Positions 1-9,134 of a stretch of DNA of 64,000 bases are shown here, in pieces. The notes below the pieces were generated by a model that was not told the DNA's origin, did not search any database, and worked only from the letters and a program-made list of their open reading frames with translations. Source of the DNA: Planktothrix rubescens CCAP 1459/22 (GTDB lineage Bacteria; Cyanobacteriota; Cyanobacteriia; Cyanobacteriales; Microcoleaceae). Position numbers and translations under genes: made by a program. The DNA is taken from the NCBI GenBank assembly GCA_904830895.1, contig LR882958.1, positions 1,110,001 through 1,174,000 of the forward strand. Direction: 5' to 3'. Position 1 is the first letter of the stretch, and the number at the start of each line of letters is the position of its first letter.

Positions 1-1
1 C

Positions 2-544
2 AAACGAGTCATGGCTGCTGCCAAGGATTTAATGATGGCAGATCGCAGTACATTATGGTTATTAGATCGTCAAAATCATCAACTTTGGACTAAAATTACT
101 TTTAATGATGGTTCCGAGCATGAAATTAGAATTAAAGTCGGTCAAGGGTATGCGGGAAAAGTTGCGGAAATGGGAGTTTCTTTGAATATTCCCTTTGATT
201 TATATGATTATCCTGACTCAGAAACTGCTAAAAAAACCGATCAAAAAACGGGATATCGTACCTGTAGTTTATTGTGTATGCCTGTTTGGAACCCCGATGG
301 CGAGTTAATTGGTGTGACTCAATTAGTTAATAAAAAGAAACCGCTTGAAGATGATGATCAAGTATTAAGTTATGATACGGAAGTTCCCGAAGCATTTCGA
401 GTTAGTTTTGATAGCAATGATCAGAAATATATGCAAGTTTTTAATAATCAAGTTGGGGTAATATTACAAAATGCCGAACTTTTAGCAGCCGTTAAACACC
501 AGGAGAAAAGTTTCCGCGAGAAATTTAATCAAGGGAATGGGTAA
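2..544 (+). CDS. C-terminal part of a GAF-domain signalling protein (5' end outside window)
   Basis: The reading frame is open to the left edge, so the ATG at 11 is probably internal and the gene is cut by the window. The visible 180 residues form one GAF domain: the segment ADRSTLWLLD, a central G-Q-G-Y-A-G-K-V motif, and a closing helix ending near AELLAAVKHQEK. This is the type found in cyanobacterial GAF-containing adenylate cyclases, histidine kinases and multi-GAF sensors, where it binds a small ligand or mediates dimer signalling. No cyclase, kinase or GGDEF domain follows before the stop, so any output domain must be upstream or absent. The identity of the full protein cannot be given. 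Confidence 0.75.
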   Translation, partial: KRVMAAAKDLMMADRSTLWLLDRQNHQLWTKITFNDGSEHEIRIKVGQGYAGKVAEMGVSLNIPFDLYDYPDSETAKKTDQKTGYRTCSLLCMPVWNPDGELIGVTQLVNKKKPLEDDDQVLSYDTEVPEAFRVSFDSNDQKYMQVFNNQVGVILQNAELLAAVKHQEKSFREKFNQGNG

Positions 545-574
545 TTACGAATTACGAATTACGAATTACGAATT
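543..574. repeat. Tandem 7-bp repeat AATTACG (four copies)
   Basis: Four head-to-tail copies of AATTACG begin inside the stop codon of the GAF gene and end with AATT. This is a simple microsatellite of a kind frequent between genes in this window. No coding role is seen. The rest of 575-764 holds only a GC-rich hairpin and pyrimidine-rich dispersed repeat. Confidence 0.85.
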
Positions 575-621
575 GGTAAGTACCTAAACAAAATTAATTA
601 CACATCCTCCACCCTGTTCCC

Positions 622-660
622 TCCCCCCCTAGCCCCCCGTGCACGGGGGTTTGGGGGGGC
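622..660. repeat. GC-rich palindromic dispersed repeat, copy 1
   Basis: A run of C, a central CCCCCCGTGCACGGGGG palindrome and a run of G form a strong hairpin. Near-identical copies lie at 20084-20124, inside a toxin gene, and at 59156-59193. The repeated architecture and one intragenic copy suggest a small mobile or replicating repeat of the REP/MITE type. Confidence 0.8.
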
Positions 661-764
661 TGTTCCGGTGTTCCCTCTCTCAACTAGGTAATTTATTTTG
701 TGTAACTACTTAATAGAAAAAGTTTACTCCCCCTGCTCCCCCTGCCTCCCCTGCCCATTACCTA

Positions 765-1079
765 TTACCATTCCCTCTCTAAACGAGGGGGTAAACGCAA
801 TTTAGGAAACTGATAAAAGGTGTTTCCCTCGTCATCAATTTCGGGAAAGGCTAAAAAAACTTGAACTTGATGATCTAAATATTTTTGAGCGACTTCGGGG
901 CTAACTCCGGCTAAAGCTGATAGTTGAATTAGGGATACTTTACCACCTTGGGCCGCAACTAATCTATAAAACGCCGAATCTAATTGACGTTGTTGTTCTC
1001 GATTATTTCCTAAATTGACAATTAATAAAGTCATCAATACACCCAAACCAGCAACAGAAATTAACTCTAGGATAGCCAT
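765..1079 (-). CDS. Small conserved cyanobacterial membrane-anchored protein
   Basis: This encodes 104 residues. An N-terminal hydrophobic helix (about residues 3-22) is followed by a polar region with a winged-helix-like stretch (KVSLIQLSALAGVSPEVAQKYLD) and a short basic tail. The layout suggests a single-pass protein with its small domain in the cytoplasm. I recognise the general type as a conserved cyanobacterial hypothetical protein but know no function. It is transcribed in the same direction as the cyclophilin gene upstream, with a 12-bp inverted repeat between them, so cotranscription is uncertain. Confidence 0.65.
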   Translation of the reverse strand: MAILELISVAGLGVLMTLLIVNLGNNREQQRQLDSAFYRLVAAQGGKVSLIQLSALAGVSPEVAQKYLDHQVQVFLAFPEIDDEGNTFYQFPKLRLPPRLEREW

Positions 1080-1115
1080 AATTAATAATAGATAAATTAC
1101 ACAAAATAAGAGATT

Positions 1116-1150
1116 AACAATTAACAGTTTACGGTCTTCTGTTAATTGTT
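1116..1150 (-). terminator. Hairpin after the cyclophilin gene, possible terminator
   Basis: A perfect 12-bp inverted repeat (AACAATTAACAG and its complement) encloses an 11-nt loop just downstream of the cyclophilin stop. No clear U-run follows on the minus strand, so it may be a weak terminator or an RNA-stabilising hairpin. Confidence 0.4.
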
Positions 1151-1166
1151 AATAATTTACCCTAAA

Positions 1167-2300
1167 TTAAGAGGGTTGAACAAGATTATCGGCCCCTCGA
1201 ATCACTTTTGCTGATTCAATCACATCTCCTTTTCGCAGTTCTTCTAATACTTCTTTCCCCTCGGTGACATAGCCAAAGACAGCATAACGACCATCTAATA
1301 AATTAAGTCCAGCCGGAGTTAATTCCGGTTGAAAAAGGAAGAAGAAAATTTGAGAAGATCCACCGTCAGGAATCGCTTCTGGACGGGCTAAAGCTAAGGT
1401 TCCAAAAGCAGAAAAAGGTAAAACTGGATGATCTTGATAACGACCGATTTCTTCAAAGGTGGTGTTATAAATCGGTTCTTGATCTTCCTGGGCTAAAATT
1501 TCCAACGGAATGCCCCGATATTTTCCAGTTTTAGGATCAATAAAACCATCATCTGCACCTTCAGGATCTCCAACTTGTAGGGCATAGGATTCTTCTGAAC
1601 GAATGAATTTTAAGCCATCATAAAATCCCCGTTGCACTAAATCAACAAAATTACCCGCCGTCACCGGGGCACTATAACCATCCACGACAACAGTTAAGTT
1701 ACCTTTATTGGTTTTGATTTCAACGGTAGCCCGACCTTTCAATTGAGGCAAATTAGAATATTCTGCCGGAACTTCAAAGGGAAATTCCTTAACCATTAAT
1801 TCTTCTAATGTGCCAATGTTATCTAATATTTTACCCTGGGTTAATAAAAGCGTTTGCGGATCTTTGAATTCAACCGCCGCCCGCAAACTATCAATATCCT
1901 GTTTAATTTGTTCAACTAATAATTGAGCTTGGGGTTGGCGTTCTTCGGGAATATTAGCTAATAATTCCGCCTCTTTGGTGCTCAAAACCCGAGAAGCGGT
2001 GGTGATATTACCGCTAATATTACTCCAACGTTTTCCCCGAAGTTGGGACTTAATCCCTTCTAAACTCAATTGGATTTTTCTCGCCGCTTCGTTATCAATG
2101 GGCAGAGCATAGCGTAAGAGGGCTTGACCATCGGTGATGGCATTGCCTTGGGGGAGGATACTTTCCCGTTTTGGGGAACTGTCACCGTCCCACCAAGCGG
2201 CGCTCAGACCCACGGATAGGGAAAATAGCAGCACAGCCACTAAACCCGTTTTCAACCAATGTTTATAGGTGTTTCTCATGGAATTGGATAAATGCAACAT
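1167..2300 (-). CDS. Thylakoid-lumen type cyclophilin (TLP40/CYP38-like peptidyl-prolyl isomerase)
   Basis: The 377-residue protein starts with a basic stretch and a hydrophobic segment ending at ALSAAWW-like residues, consistent with a signal peptide or membrane anchor for export to the thylakoid lumen or periplasm. Residues about 60-175 form a helical domain rich in Q, L and K. The C-terminal half is a cyclophilin fold beginning with ATVEIKTNKGNLTVVVDGYSAP and containing NFVDLVQRGFYDGLKF. Plant TLP40/CYP38 and its cyanobacterial relatives combine the same helical and cyclophilin parts and assist photosystem II assembly; catalytic activity in this group is often weak. An ATG seven codons in (2282) is a plausible alternative start. 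Confidence 0.85.
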   Translation of the reverse strand: MLHLSNSMRNTYKHWLKTGLVAVLLFSLSVGLSAAWWDGDSSPKRESILPQGNAITDGQALLRYALPIDNEAARKIQLSLEGIKSQLRGKRWSNISGNITTASRVLSTKEAELLANIPEERQPQAQLLVEQIKQDIDSLRAAVEFKDPQTLLLTQGKILDNIGTLEELMVKEFPFEVPAEYSNLPQLKGRATVEIKTNKGNLTVVVDGYSAPVTAGNFVDLVQRGFYDGLKFIRSEESYALQVGDPEGADDGFIDPKTGKYRGIPLEILAQEDQEPIYNTTFEEIGRYQDHPVLPFSAFGTLALARPEAIPDGGSSQIFFFLFQPELTPAGLNLLDGRYAVFGYVTEGKEVLEELRKGDVIESAKVIRGADNLVQPS

Positions 2301-2434
2301 AAATCTTAACTTTTGTTCTCTATACTGATCTTGCCACTATTTAGCCCGTTGTCGCAGGAAAAAAATTAATCCCCTGTTCCCCATTCTGGGGTAAAATAGG
2401 ATGCCGATTATTCTGCCCAGGTATTAGTGTTTGC

Positions 2435-2992
2435 ATGATTTCCAGTAACGACTTTCGCACAGGTGTCACGATTGTATTAGATGGTTCAGTCTGGCGTGTA
2501 ATAGAATTTCTGCACGTTAAGCCCGGAAAAGGTTCTGCTTTTGTGCGGACAAAGCTCAAAAACTCACAGACAGGTAGTGTGGTAGAACGCACTTTCAGGG
2601 CGGGAGAGACTGTTCCTCAAGCGACCCTGGAAAAAAGCGAAATGAAACATACCTACAAAGATGGGGAATACTTCGTTTTTATGGATATGGAAACCTATGA
2701 AGAAGCCCATTTGAAGGAATCTGAAATTGGCGATCGGGTTAAATATCTTAAAGATGATATGACTGTTAACGTGGTTCGTTGGGGAGAACAGGTTTTGGAA
2801 GTGGAACTCCCGAACTCTGTCACCTTAGAAGTAGTCGAAACCGATCCCGGAGTCAAAGGAGACACCGCCACAGGGGGGACAAAACCCGCTATTGTGGAAA
2901 CAGGTGCTCAAGTGATGGTTCCCTTATTTATTACTAAAGGGGAACGAATTCGGATTGATACCCGTACCGACAGCTACCAAGGTCGAGAGTGA
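2435..2992 (+). CDS. efp: Translation elongation factor P
   Basis: The protein has 185 residues, the usual EF-P length. It begins [10 protein letters not shown] and carries the KOW-like N-terminal domain with the loop VKPGKG, whose Lys32 corresponds to the lysine that is modified in some bacteria. The OB domains end with [14 protein letters not shown], a standard EF-P terminus. EF-P relieves ribosome stalling at consecutive prolines. The gene lies 118 bp upstream of accB in the same direction, an order I recall from other cyanobacteria, so the two probably form an operon. Confidence 0.96.
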   Translation: MISSNDFRTGVTIVLDGSVWRVIEFLHVKPGKGSAFVRTKLKNSQTGSVVERTFRAGETVPQATLEKSEMKHTYKDGEYFVFMDMETYEEAHLKESEIGDRVKYLKDDMTVNVVRWGEQVLEVELPNSVTLEVVETDPGVKGDTATGGTKPAIVETGAQVMVPLFITKGERIRIDTRTDSYQGRE

Positions 2993-3110
2993 AAACTCGC
3001 CGAACTATGATTTCATATTTAAGCGGTTTAGACTGTTGGGCGATGGGTCAAACATACACCCAACGGACTGAATCAAGATAGACTGCAAATTTAGGGGAGA
3101 CATACCAACT

Positions 3111-3647
3111 GTGCAACTAGATTTGAACCAGCTTCGTGAACTGCTGGCTGATCTCGATAAAACTAATATTTCAGAGCTAACACTCAAAAGCGCAGATTTT
3201 GAACTGACCGTTCGTAAAGAAGTTTCGCCCGGATCTCAGGCTTTATCCTCGGTTGAAACTCTGTTAACGGCTGCGGGGGTTGGTTCACAGTTGGTGTCGT
3301 CTCCGGTGGTGCCCACTGCGATTGTTCCTCCAGTTGGGGAAAATCTCACTACAGCGACCCCAGCAACGCCAGTGGCTGCTCCTCCACCTCTTTCGCCGGA
3401 ATCGAAGTGGGTCGAAATTACTTCCCCAATGGTGGGAACCTTTTATCGTTCTCCCGCACCGGATGAAGTGCCTTTTGTGGAAATTGGCGATCGCATTTCT
3501 ACGGGTCAGAGTGTTTGTATTATTGAAGCCATGAAGTTGATGAATGAAATTGAGGCCGAATTTTCTGGCCAAGTCATGGAAATTTTAATTCAGAATGGTT
3601 CCCCCGTTGAATATGGCCAGCCGTTAATTAAAATTAAGCCGGATTAA
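3111..3647 (+). CDS. accB: Biotin carboxyl carrier protein of acetyl-CoA carboxylase
   Basis: This 178-residue protein carries biotin for the first step of fatty-acid synthesis. Residues 1-45 are the typical AccB N-terminal segment, followed by a Pro/Ala/Val-rich linker (about 60-95) and a biotinyl domain. The biotinylation motif [12 protein letters not shown] places the modified lysine at residue 142. The start is GTG, preceded by the Shine-Dalgarno-like GGGGAG 12-17 bp upstream, and no in-frame ATG lies nearer. The stop overlaps the stop of the converging GerMN gene within a shared TTAA. Confidence 0.95.
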   Translation: MQLDLNQLRELLADLDKTNISELTLKSADFELTVRKEVSPGSQALSSVETLLTAAGVGSQLVSSPVVPTAIVPPVGENLTTATPATPVAAPPPLSPESKWVEITSPMVGTFYRSPAPDEVPFVEIGDRISTGQSVCIIEAMKLMNEIEAEFSGQVMEILIQNGSPVEYGQPLIKIKPD

Positions 3648-4258
3648 AACCGAAATTCCCGATCAAAAATTGAGCGCGTGATTGGTTGAGGAATTTCTAA
3701 ACCTTCGCCCCCCAATACCGTTAAAGGTTTTCCGGCAACGGATAGCCAAACTTTGCTGTTGGGGTTAAGGGTTGTAGCAGTATAAACGATTTGGCCAAGG
3801 CGTCCGGTCATGGATGCACTTCCCCCGCCTTGGGTGAATTCGGGGGATAAGTCCACATAAACGTCATCGTTGTTAGTGGTTAAGTTCAGAAGTTTTGTTC
3901 CTTTAGGAATTTCACTAAATTGATTCGGGTCGGAAACCCCGGCTAATAATCGATCCAGGGCGATATTTAAAAATACCGTCGGGTCATTTTGGGCTTGAAT
4001 TTGTACAGGTTGAGAAATAATTGCCAACTTACCGCTTTTATCTTCTACCCAATAAATAGCCAGGGTTTTCTCAACGGTTTCCGATGGCGAGGGAGTGGGC
4101 TGTGGTAAGGTTAGGGTTGGGGAGGAAACAACGGGTTCTTTGGGAGAACGGGAGCTTAATGTCCACCAGCTTAACCCTGCGCCCACAGCAATTAAGCAGG
4201 CGGCAATTCCTGCCATAATTCCAACGGGAATAACACGAGTCTTTTGGGGATCTTCCAT
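3644..4258 (-). CDS. GerMN-domain protein with N-terminal membrane anchor
   Basis: The 204-residue protein has an N-terminal transmembrane helix (about residues 11-32), a Pro/Thr/Ser linker, and a GerMN domain from about residue 65 ([21 protein letters not shown] to [20 protein letters not shown]). GerM was first described in Bacillus spore germination, but the domain is common in non-sporulating bacteria as an extracytoplasmic module with an unclear role. It converges on accB and the two genes share four bases at their stops. The Lys-Thr-Arg start and anchor suggest the domain faces the periplasm. Confidence 0.8.
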   Translation of the reverse strand: MEDPQKTRVIPVGIMAGIAACLIAVGAGLSWWTLSSRSPKEPVVSSPTLTLPQPTPSPSETVEKTLAIYWVEDKSGKLAIISQPVQIQAQNDPTVFLNIALDRLLAGVSDPNQFSEIPKGTKLLNLTTNNDDVYVDLSPEFTQGGGSASMTGRLGQIVYTATTLNPNSKVWLSVAGKPLTVLGGEGLEIPQPITRSIFDREFRF

Positions 4259-4417
4259 TGATTTTAAATTTTATTTTCGTAGCAACTGAAATTCTGATCA
4301 AGGTCTAACATCAAAAAACCTGACTAGGGATAAACCAAGCCAGTCTCAAAAATAATATACTATAATTACCCTTAAAATATTAACATCAAAAATATCCAAC
4401 AGAATGATAACTTCTTC

Positions 4418-4466
4418 ACTGATGACTGATAACTGATGACTGATGACTGATAACTGATAACTGATT
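4418..4466. repeat. Short tandem repeat array of ACTGAT(A/G) units
   Basis: Seven or so degenerate copies of the heptamer ACTGATA/ACTGATG run up to and into the stop codon of the CsbD gene. Related arrays (TTATCAG units) occur at 58052-58284. Such heptameric repeats are common in filamentous cyanobacteria. The rest of 4259-4464 shows no gene. Confidence 0.8.
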
Positions 4467-4647
4467 AGTTAATGGCGTCTTTGGTTGCGTCCTTTACATC
4501 TTCAACCGTATGACGGACTTTTGCTTCGGCTTGCTTGGCTTTTCCTTCCGCTTGAGTTTCGGGATCTCCAGTTATATCCCCCACGGTTTCTTGAATTTTA
4601 CCTTCAATATTTTTGGCAGTTGCTTTAACGCGATTTTCTAAACTCAT
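4465..4647 (-). CDS. CsbD-family small stress protein
   Basis: The 60-residue, highly charged Lys/Glu/Ala-rich protein begins MSLENRVKATAKNIEGKIQE and contains the CsbD core GDITGDPETQAEGKAKQAEAK. CsbD proteins are small, probably disordered or helical, and often induced by general stress; their molecular role is unknown. The ATG at 4647 is preceded by GGAGGAT on the minus strand, a good ribosome binding site. A heptamer repeat array abuts the stop. Confidence 0.85.
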   Translation of the reverse strand: MSLENRVKATAKNIEGKIQETVGDITGDPETQAEGKAKQAEAKVRHTVEDVKDATKDAIN

Positions 4648-4893
4648 GATATCCTCCGTATTGGCTTGATTACAGCTAAATAAACCGAATTGAACTATAC
4701 TAATTTTTTACAGTTGGCTTAGTTATCTGTATAAATATTAATAGCAAGCACACCGAAAAAGAGTCTTCCTTAAGACAGATATCTATTCAATTAATCCAAA
4801 ATATAATGAATGAGTTCGGATTAAGATTTTAGGTTTTCAGCATTCTCATGTTTTCCTAAAGGTTAAGTTCAGTACAAGTTTAGCCAATGTTTT

Positions 4894-5565
4894 CTAATTT
4901 TGGGAAGAAGGATAGGAGCGTTCGGCTGTCCAATGGCGATCAGAAGACTGATAAATTCTTATCTTCTCTAAACCCACAGACTCGACAAAATTAATAATTT
5001 CATCTAAGGTATAGGCAGCTTGTAAGGAATCTCTAAATAGTTTTTTCTGATGGTCATTACAATTTCCAGCATACTGTTCAACTAAAGTATTAAGTTCAGT
5101 TTCACTACTCGGACGAGTTAAATCTCTCAGAAATATTACCCCCTGGGGTTTTAACACGCGCTGAATTTCTTGAAAAAATAGTAGAGGATCTGCTAAATGG
5201 TGAACAATACTATTGGAAATTACCATATCAAATTGATCATCCGTATAGAGTAACTGTTTCGCATCCACTTGTTCTAATTTAATTTGTTCCTGTAACCCCG
5301 CTTGCTCAATATTTTGATTGCCAATAAATAGCATATTTGCCGACAAATCAATTCCGGTAATTTGCCATTGGGGTTGCTTTTGAGTTATTAAAATTGGAAT
5401 TCGGGCTGTCCCGGTTCCCACATCTAATATTAATCCGGTTTCTGGCCCTAATTCTAGGGCTAATTCGGCAAATTCTTGGTTAACTTGGCTAAAGTCCATC
5501 GCATCATATTCGCTGGCTTCTTCCCAAGTATCCATAACTTCTGCTTCGGGAATACGTTCTATCAT
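4894..5565 (-). CDS. Class I SAM-dependent methyltransferase
   Basis: The 223-residue protein has a Rossmann methyltransferase core. Motif I is LILDVGTGTARIPILI (about residues 43-58), an acidic residue follows in GIDLSANML, motif IV is DMVISNSIVHHL, and FQEIQRVLKPQGVIFLRDL is the post-IV strand. This is the Methyltransf_11/25 type. The substrate cannot be inferred. It is a single gene between CsbD and the TnpB element, with no partner suggesting a pathway. Confidence 0.8.
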   Translation of the reverse strand: MIERIPEAEVMDTWEEASEYDAMDFSQVNQEFAELALELGPETGLILDVGTGTARIPILITQKQPQWQITGIDLSANMLFIGNQNIEQAGLQEQIKLEQVDAKQLLYTDDQFDMVISNSIVHHLADPLLFFQEIQRVLKPQGVIFLRDLTRPSSETELNTLVEQYAGNCNDHQKKLFRDSLQAAYTLDEIINFVESVGLEKIRIYQSSDRHWTAERSYPSSQN

Positions 5566-5641
5566 TATTATTGTTAATTAACCTGATCTCAAAATATAGT
5601 ATGATAAATTGCTATAATCTCCTTACATGAAGTCGTTTTGA

Positions 5642-7092
5642 CACTCTCAGGTCTGAAGACACGCTCGATTCTGCGGACAGAATTAGTTTAATCTAATTCT
5701 CGCTACGACTGCCGCATATCGTCTACTGAGTTGATTAAGCGACAAACCTAATCTTCCCGATACTTTTTTTAAAATATTAGCTGCACCATTTAAGTCAGCA
5801 TTAACAACAAAACCATCAGATGTCCGATAAAGACCACGCTTAATTCTATTCCCAGATGCTTTCCACCCCATCGGTTTTTCACCGTATTTGGGTAGGGAGT
5901 CCCCATCTAAGAAACTAGCTTTTGAAGTGTAGGCTTCCTCGGTTTCAATAAACCTAATCCCGTGTAAATCACAAAGTTGTTTTACACGGGATTTTAATTT
6001 ACCCAAAGGCATTTGAACAAACTTTTGATTATTCAAATTCCCTAAATTTGCATCAACTTTAAACCCTTCATTCCAACCCATCACTAAAGTTCCAATGCCA
6101 TATTTAAGACAGTGGTTAATAATTAGTTTTGCAGCTTTATTAATCCCGTCACGCATTTGGTGATTACGTTTACGAGTTACACAGTCTAACCAATTATCCC
6201 AATATCCTTGGGGTTTACCTTCTTTACGGGTTGATACCTTTTTATTCCAAAGTTGATTCATAGCCTTCATTGCTCTAGCATCAATCAAAAAGGAATTCCC
6301 TAAAGTATCAACACAAGCTGCCAAATTATCAGCAGTTCCTAAATCAATAGACAACGCTTGGTTAATATCTAACTCATGGTTTTGTTTCTCTACTTCGTAG
6401 GACATTTCCAGATAAAAAACACCATTTTTAGGTAGAATCGTGAACTCTTTAACTTTGGAATAGTCAAGATTTGATGGCATAGGTAAGAAAAATTCAGATA
6501 CCCCAAACCATCTTTTAACTGTTAATCCCAGAGCGAATCTAAGTTGACCATCAATTAATGTTGGTCTTTGACCTCCAGAATTAGGATAAGCAACTTTAAA
6601 TAGTTTAGAACCCTGGAGATAACCGGGAGGTTTAGGTCTAAAATGTAGCTGACCTTTCTTGTGTGAATCTCTCAAGTTTTTGAAAGATTTGAATGCTTCT
6701 GTCACCGACATTAAGGTTTGTTGCATCGGTGTTGATGGCATTGATTGTGCTAATAAAGATTTTGATACCGATGGTTCAAAAGCTAAATCAAACTTTCCTG
6801 TTAATAACTTACCTGTCTTAAACAATGTTTGACGGGCAAAATAAATTCCCGTGTTGTACAATTTACCGGATTGTTGACAAAGGTATTCTAGTAACGCACA
6901 GGTTTCTAGGTCGGGAGACAACAAGATTTGCTGTACTCCGATTGTTTTACTTGCTTTAGTCATTGACTCGACTATTACGACCATGTTGGTTTTTTTATGA
7001 TAGCATTACTAAATATTTCTAGGGGAATAAATTCCCCTGGGTCGTGTTTCCTCTCAGGTCTGAAGACACTGAGTTTCCACACTCCCATCCTT
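5642..7092 (-). mobile_element. IS200/IS605-type element carrying only tnpB
   Basis: The element is bounded by subterminal motifs that recur in the tnpB-less element at 20861-21290. The left end (near 7092) has TGGGAG, then CTCAGTGTCTTCAGACC and a small hairpin (GGGGAATAAATTCCCC at 7020-7035). The right end (near 5642) has GTCTTCAGACCTGAGAGTG. There are no long terminal inverted repeats and no tnpA, so movement would need a Y1 transposase in trans. Exact ends are uncertain by several bases. The element lies directly upstream of the NTRC gene. Confidence 0.75.
5683..6984 (-). CDS. tnpB: TnpB, RNA-guided nuclease of IS605-type element
   Basis: The 433-residue protein has the TnpB layout: an N-terminal helix-turn-helix/WED-like part, the OrfB central region (KPPGYLQGSKLFKVAYPN), and a split RuvC. 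RuvC-I is ALSIDLGTADNLA with Asp214 and RuvC-III is VNADLNGAANI with Asp397. The usual RuvC-II position reads VMGWNEGFK, and a conserved EEAYTSKAS motif with Glu350 may supply the glutamate, as proposed for some TnpB clades. The CxxC zinc-finger pairs typical of TnpB are absent. TnpB proteins cut DNA guided by an RNA made from the element's right end, helping the element persist. The frame is intact, so the protein may be active. Confidence 0.88.
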   Translation of the reverse strand: MVVIVESMTKASKTIGVQQILLSPDLETCALLEYLCQQSGKLYNTGIYFARQTLFKTGKLLTGKFDLAFEPSVSKSLLAQSMPSTPMQQTLMSVTEAFKSFKNLRDSHKKGQLHFRPKPPGYLQGSKLFKVAYPNSGGQRPTLIDGQLRFALGLTVKRWFGVSEFFLPMPSNLDYSKVKEFTILPKNGVFYLEMSYEVEKQNHELDINQALSIDLGTADNLAACVDTLGNSFLIDARAMKAMNQLWNKKVSTRKEGKPQGYWDNWLDCVTRKRNHQMRDGINKAAKLIINHCLKYGIGTLVMGWNEGFKVDANLGNLNNQKFVQMPLGKLKSRVKQLCDLHGIRFIETEEAYTSKASFLDGDSLPKYGEKPMGWKASGNRIKRGLYRTSDGFVVNADLNGAANILKKVSGRLGLSLNQLSRRYAAVVARIRLN

Positions 7093-7114
7093 TTCTTATG
7101 AGTTTGAAATAAAC

Positions 7115-8476
7115 ATGACAAACCCAACCGTTGAAAACCTTGTAGTTATTGGTTCTGGGCCTGCGGGCTATACTGCCGCCATTTATGCAGGACGGGCGAA
7201 TTTGAAACCCGTGGTCTTTGAAGGCTATCAAATTGGGGGGATACCGGGGGGGCAGTTAATGACCACTACAGAAGTTGAGAACTTCCCAGGTTTTCCCGAA
7301 GGCATTACCGGGCCAGAACTCATGGATAGAATCAAAGCCCAAGCCCAACGGTGGGGGGCGGAACTCTTTACCGAGGATGTGATTTCCGTTGATTTGAGTC
7401 AACGTCCGTTTACGGTTAAATCGGAAGACCGGGAAATCAAAACCCATACTATTGTAATTGCTACCGGGGCAACGGCGAAACGGTTAAATTTACCCCAGGA
7501 AGAAACCTTTTGGAATGCGGGAATTTCCGCCTGTGCTATTTGTGATGGGGCGAGTCCAATTTTCAAAGGAGTCGAATTAGCGGTAATTGGGGGAGGAGAT
7601 ACGGCCGCCGAGGAAGCGGTTTATTTAACTAAATATGCCACCCATGTTCATCTATTAGTTAGACGGGATGAGCTACGGGCGAGTAAAACTATGCAGCAAC
7701 GGGTGATTACCCATCCTAAAATTACCGTACATTGGCATACCGAGGCGCTTGATGTGTATGGGAATGGCAAATTAGGCGGAATTAAAATTAAGAATAATCA
7801 GACGGGAGAACAGCAAGATTTACCTGTACAGGGTTTATTTTATGCTATCGGTCATACTCCTAATACCCAAGTTTTCCAAGGACAGTTAGAACTCGATGAG
7901 GTAGGATATATTGTTACGAAACACGGGACTCCAGAAACTAGCGTGGAAGGAGTTTATGCGGTGGGGGATGTCCAGGATCATGAGTTTCGTCAAGCAATTA
8001 CGGCGGCGGGTAGTGGTTGTATGGGGGCGATGTTAGCAGAACGTTGGTTATCGCTAAATGGGTTAGGGGAGGAATTTCAACAGACGGAAACCACGGAAGT
8101 GGAAACCCCGAAGTCAACTCCACCTCAAAATACTACTTCGGAGAATTTCGATATCCAGAATACTCGCCATACTGGGGGTTATGCGTTGCGGAAACTGTAC
8201 CATGATAGCGATCGCCTAATTATGGTAAAATATTCTTCACCAACCTGTGGGCCTTGTCATGCCCTCAAACCGATTTTAGATAAAGTCGTGGCTGAATTTG
8301 AGGGTAAGATTCATTATATTGAAATTGACATTGAAGAAGATCCTGACATTGCCCAAAATGCCGGGGTAGTTGGGACTCCAACGGTGCAGTTTTTCAAAAA
8401 TAAGGATTTAATTGAAAACCTCAAAGGTGTCAAACCCAAGAGTTTATATAGAGAATTAATTGAGAAAAATTCATAA
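7115..8476 (+). CDS. NADPH-thioredoxin reductase C (thioredoxin reductase fused to thioredoxin)
   Basis: The 453-residue protein is a single-chain redox system. Residues 1-315 form a flavin NADPH-thioredoxin reductase: FAD motif [16 protein letters not shown], redox pair Cys140-x-x-Cys143 (CAIC) and NADPH motif [11 protein letters not shown] linker rich in T, E and P (about 318-345) leads to a thioredoxin domain with the active site CGPC (Cys378, Cys381). NTRC of chloroplasts and cyanobacteria reduces 2-Cys peroxiredoxin and tunes photosynthetic enzymes with NADPH as donor. The ATG at 7115 begins [18 protein letters not shown], as expected. The IS605-type left end lies just upstream and may have altered its promoter. 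Confidence 0.94.
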   Translation: MTNPTVENLVVIGSGPAGYTAAIYAGRANLKPVVFEGYQIGGIPGGQLMTTTEVENFPGFPEGITGPELMDRIKAQAQRWGAELFTEDVISVDLSQRPFTVKSEDREIKTHTIVIATGATAKRLNLPQEETFWNAGISACAICDGASPIFKGVELAVIGGGDTAAEEAVYLTKYATHVHLLVRRDELRASKTMQQRVITHPKITVHWHTEALDVYGNGKLGGIKIKNNQTGEQQDLPVQGLFYAIGHTPNTQVFQGQLELDEVGYIVTKHGTPETSVEGVYAVGDVQDHEFRQAITAAGSGCMGAMLAERWLSLNGLGEEFQQTETTEVETPKSTPPQNTTSENFDIQNTRHTGGYALRKLYHDSDRLIMVKYSSPTCGPCHALKPILDKVVAEFEGKIHYIEIDIEEDPDIAQNAGVVGTPTVQFFKNKDLIENLKGVKPKSLYRELIEKNS

Positions 8477-8482
8477 AACAAT

Positions 8483-8737
8483 GTAGTGAGTCCTTCAGGA
8501 CTCCTAACTCAATTAGGAAAAGACAGCCCTGAAGGGCTTACTACCGTAGTGAGTCCTTTAGGACTCCTAACTTAAATTGGGAAGAAATAAGCCCTGAAGG
8601 GCTTACTACCGTAGTGAGTCCTTCAGGACTCCTAACTCAATTAGGAAAAGACAGCCCTGAAGGGCTTACTACCGTAGTGAGTCCTTTAGGACTCCTAACT
8701 TAAATTGAGAAGAAATAAGCCCTTCAGGGCTTACTAC
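8483..8737. repeat. Four tandem hairpin repeats in A-B-A-B order
   Basis: Four units of about 62-64 bp, each separated by one C, start GTAGTGAGTCC and end GGGCTTACTAC, so each can fold into a long hairpin. Units 1 and 3 share an A-type interior and units 2 and 4 a B-type interior, so the array is a duplicated A-B dimer. It fills the space between the converging NTRC and YggT genes. A related half-copy is seen near 60870. Confidence 0.9.
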
Positions 8738-8744
8738 GTTTGAG

Positions 8745-9032
8745 TTAAAATACTTGCTGCATACTTCCTAATAAAGCAATAATGACTTGGGAACCAAATT
8801 GTAAGGCAAAAATAGCAATAATCGCAGAAAAATCAATTCCACCTAAAGGGGGAATAAAAGACCGGAATAGGTTGAGGTAGGGATCAGTTAATTGGCTTAA
8901 GATAGAAAAGGGCGGATCATACCAATTAATTGTCGGAAACCAGCTTAATAGAATCCTAACAAATAGGATCAACATATAAATGTTCAGGAACTGTGCCAGG
9001 GTACTAGCGAGTAAGCCAAAAGGAAATGCCAT
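8745..9032 (-). CDS. YggT/Ycf19-family membrane protein
   Basis: The protein of about 95 residues has two hydrophobic helices and the YggT signature: LAQFLNIYMLILFVRILLSWFPTINW, then LSQLTDPYLNLFRSFIPPLGGIDFSAIIAI. The frame opens further upstream at 9134, but the extra 34 residues are unlike the family and MAFPFGLLAS at 9032 is the likely start. Plastid and cyanobacterial relatives (YlmG/Ycf19) are linked to nucleoid distribution and membrane protein assembly; function here is inferred from family only. It follows the glycine-zipper protein and upp in one direction, possibly an operon. Confidence 0.85.
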   Translation of the reverse strand: MAFPFGLLASTLAQFLNIYMLILFVRILLSWFPTINWYDPPFSILSQLTDPYLNLFRSFIPPLGGIDFSAIIAIFALQFGSQVIIALLGSMQQVF

Positions 9033-9134
9033 AAAATTTTTTGGATGTTTGACTGAAATTTGACATAAAGTTATGTTCCCCAGTGTACCACATTGGAAAC
9101 CAGGGGATAGATTCAAACCAGCAGCTAGAATCAA

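Noticed and set aside
8483-8737. Possible CRISPR array
   Set aside because: The units are self-complementary and adjoin with a single base between them; there are no unique spacers and no cas genes in the window.
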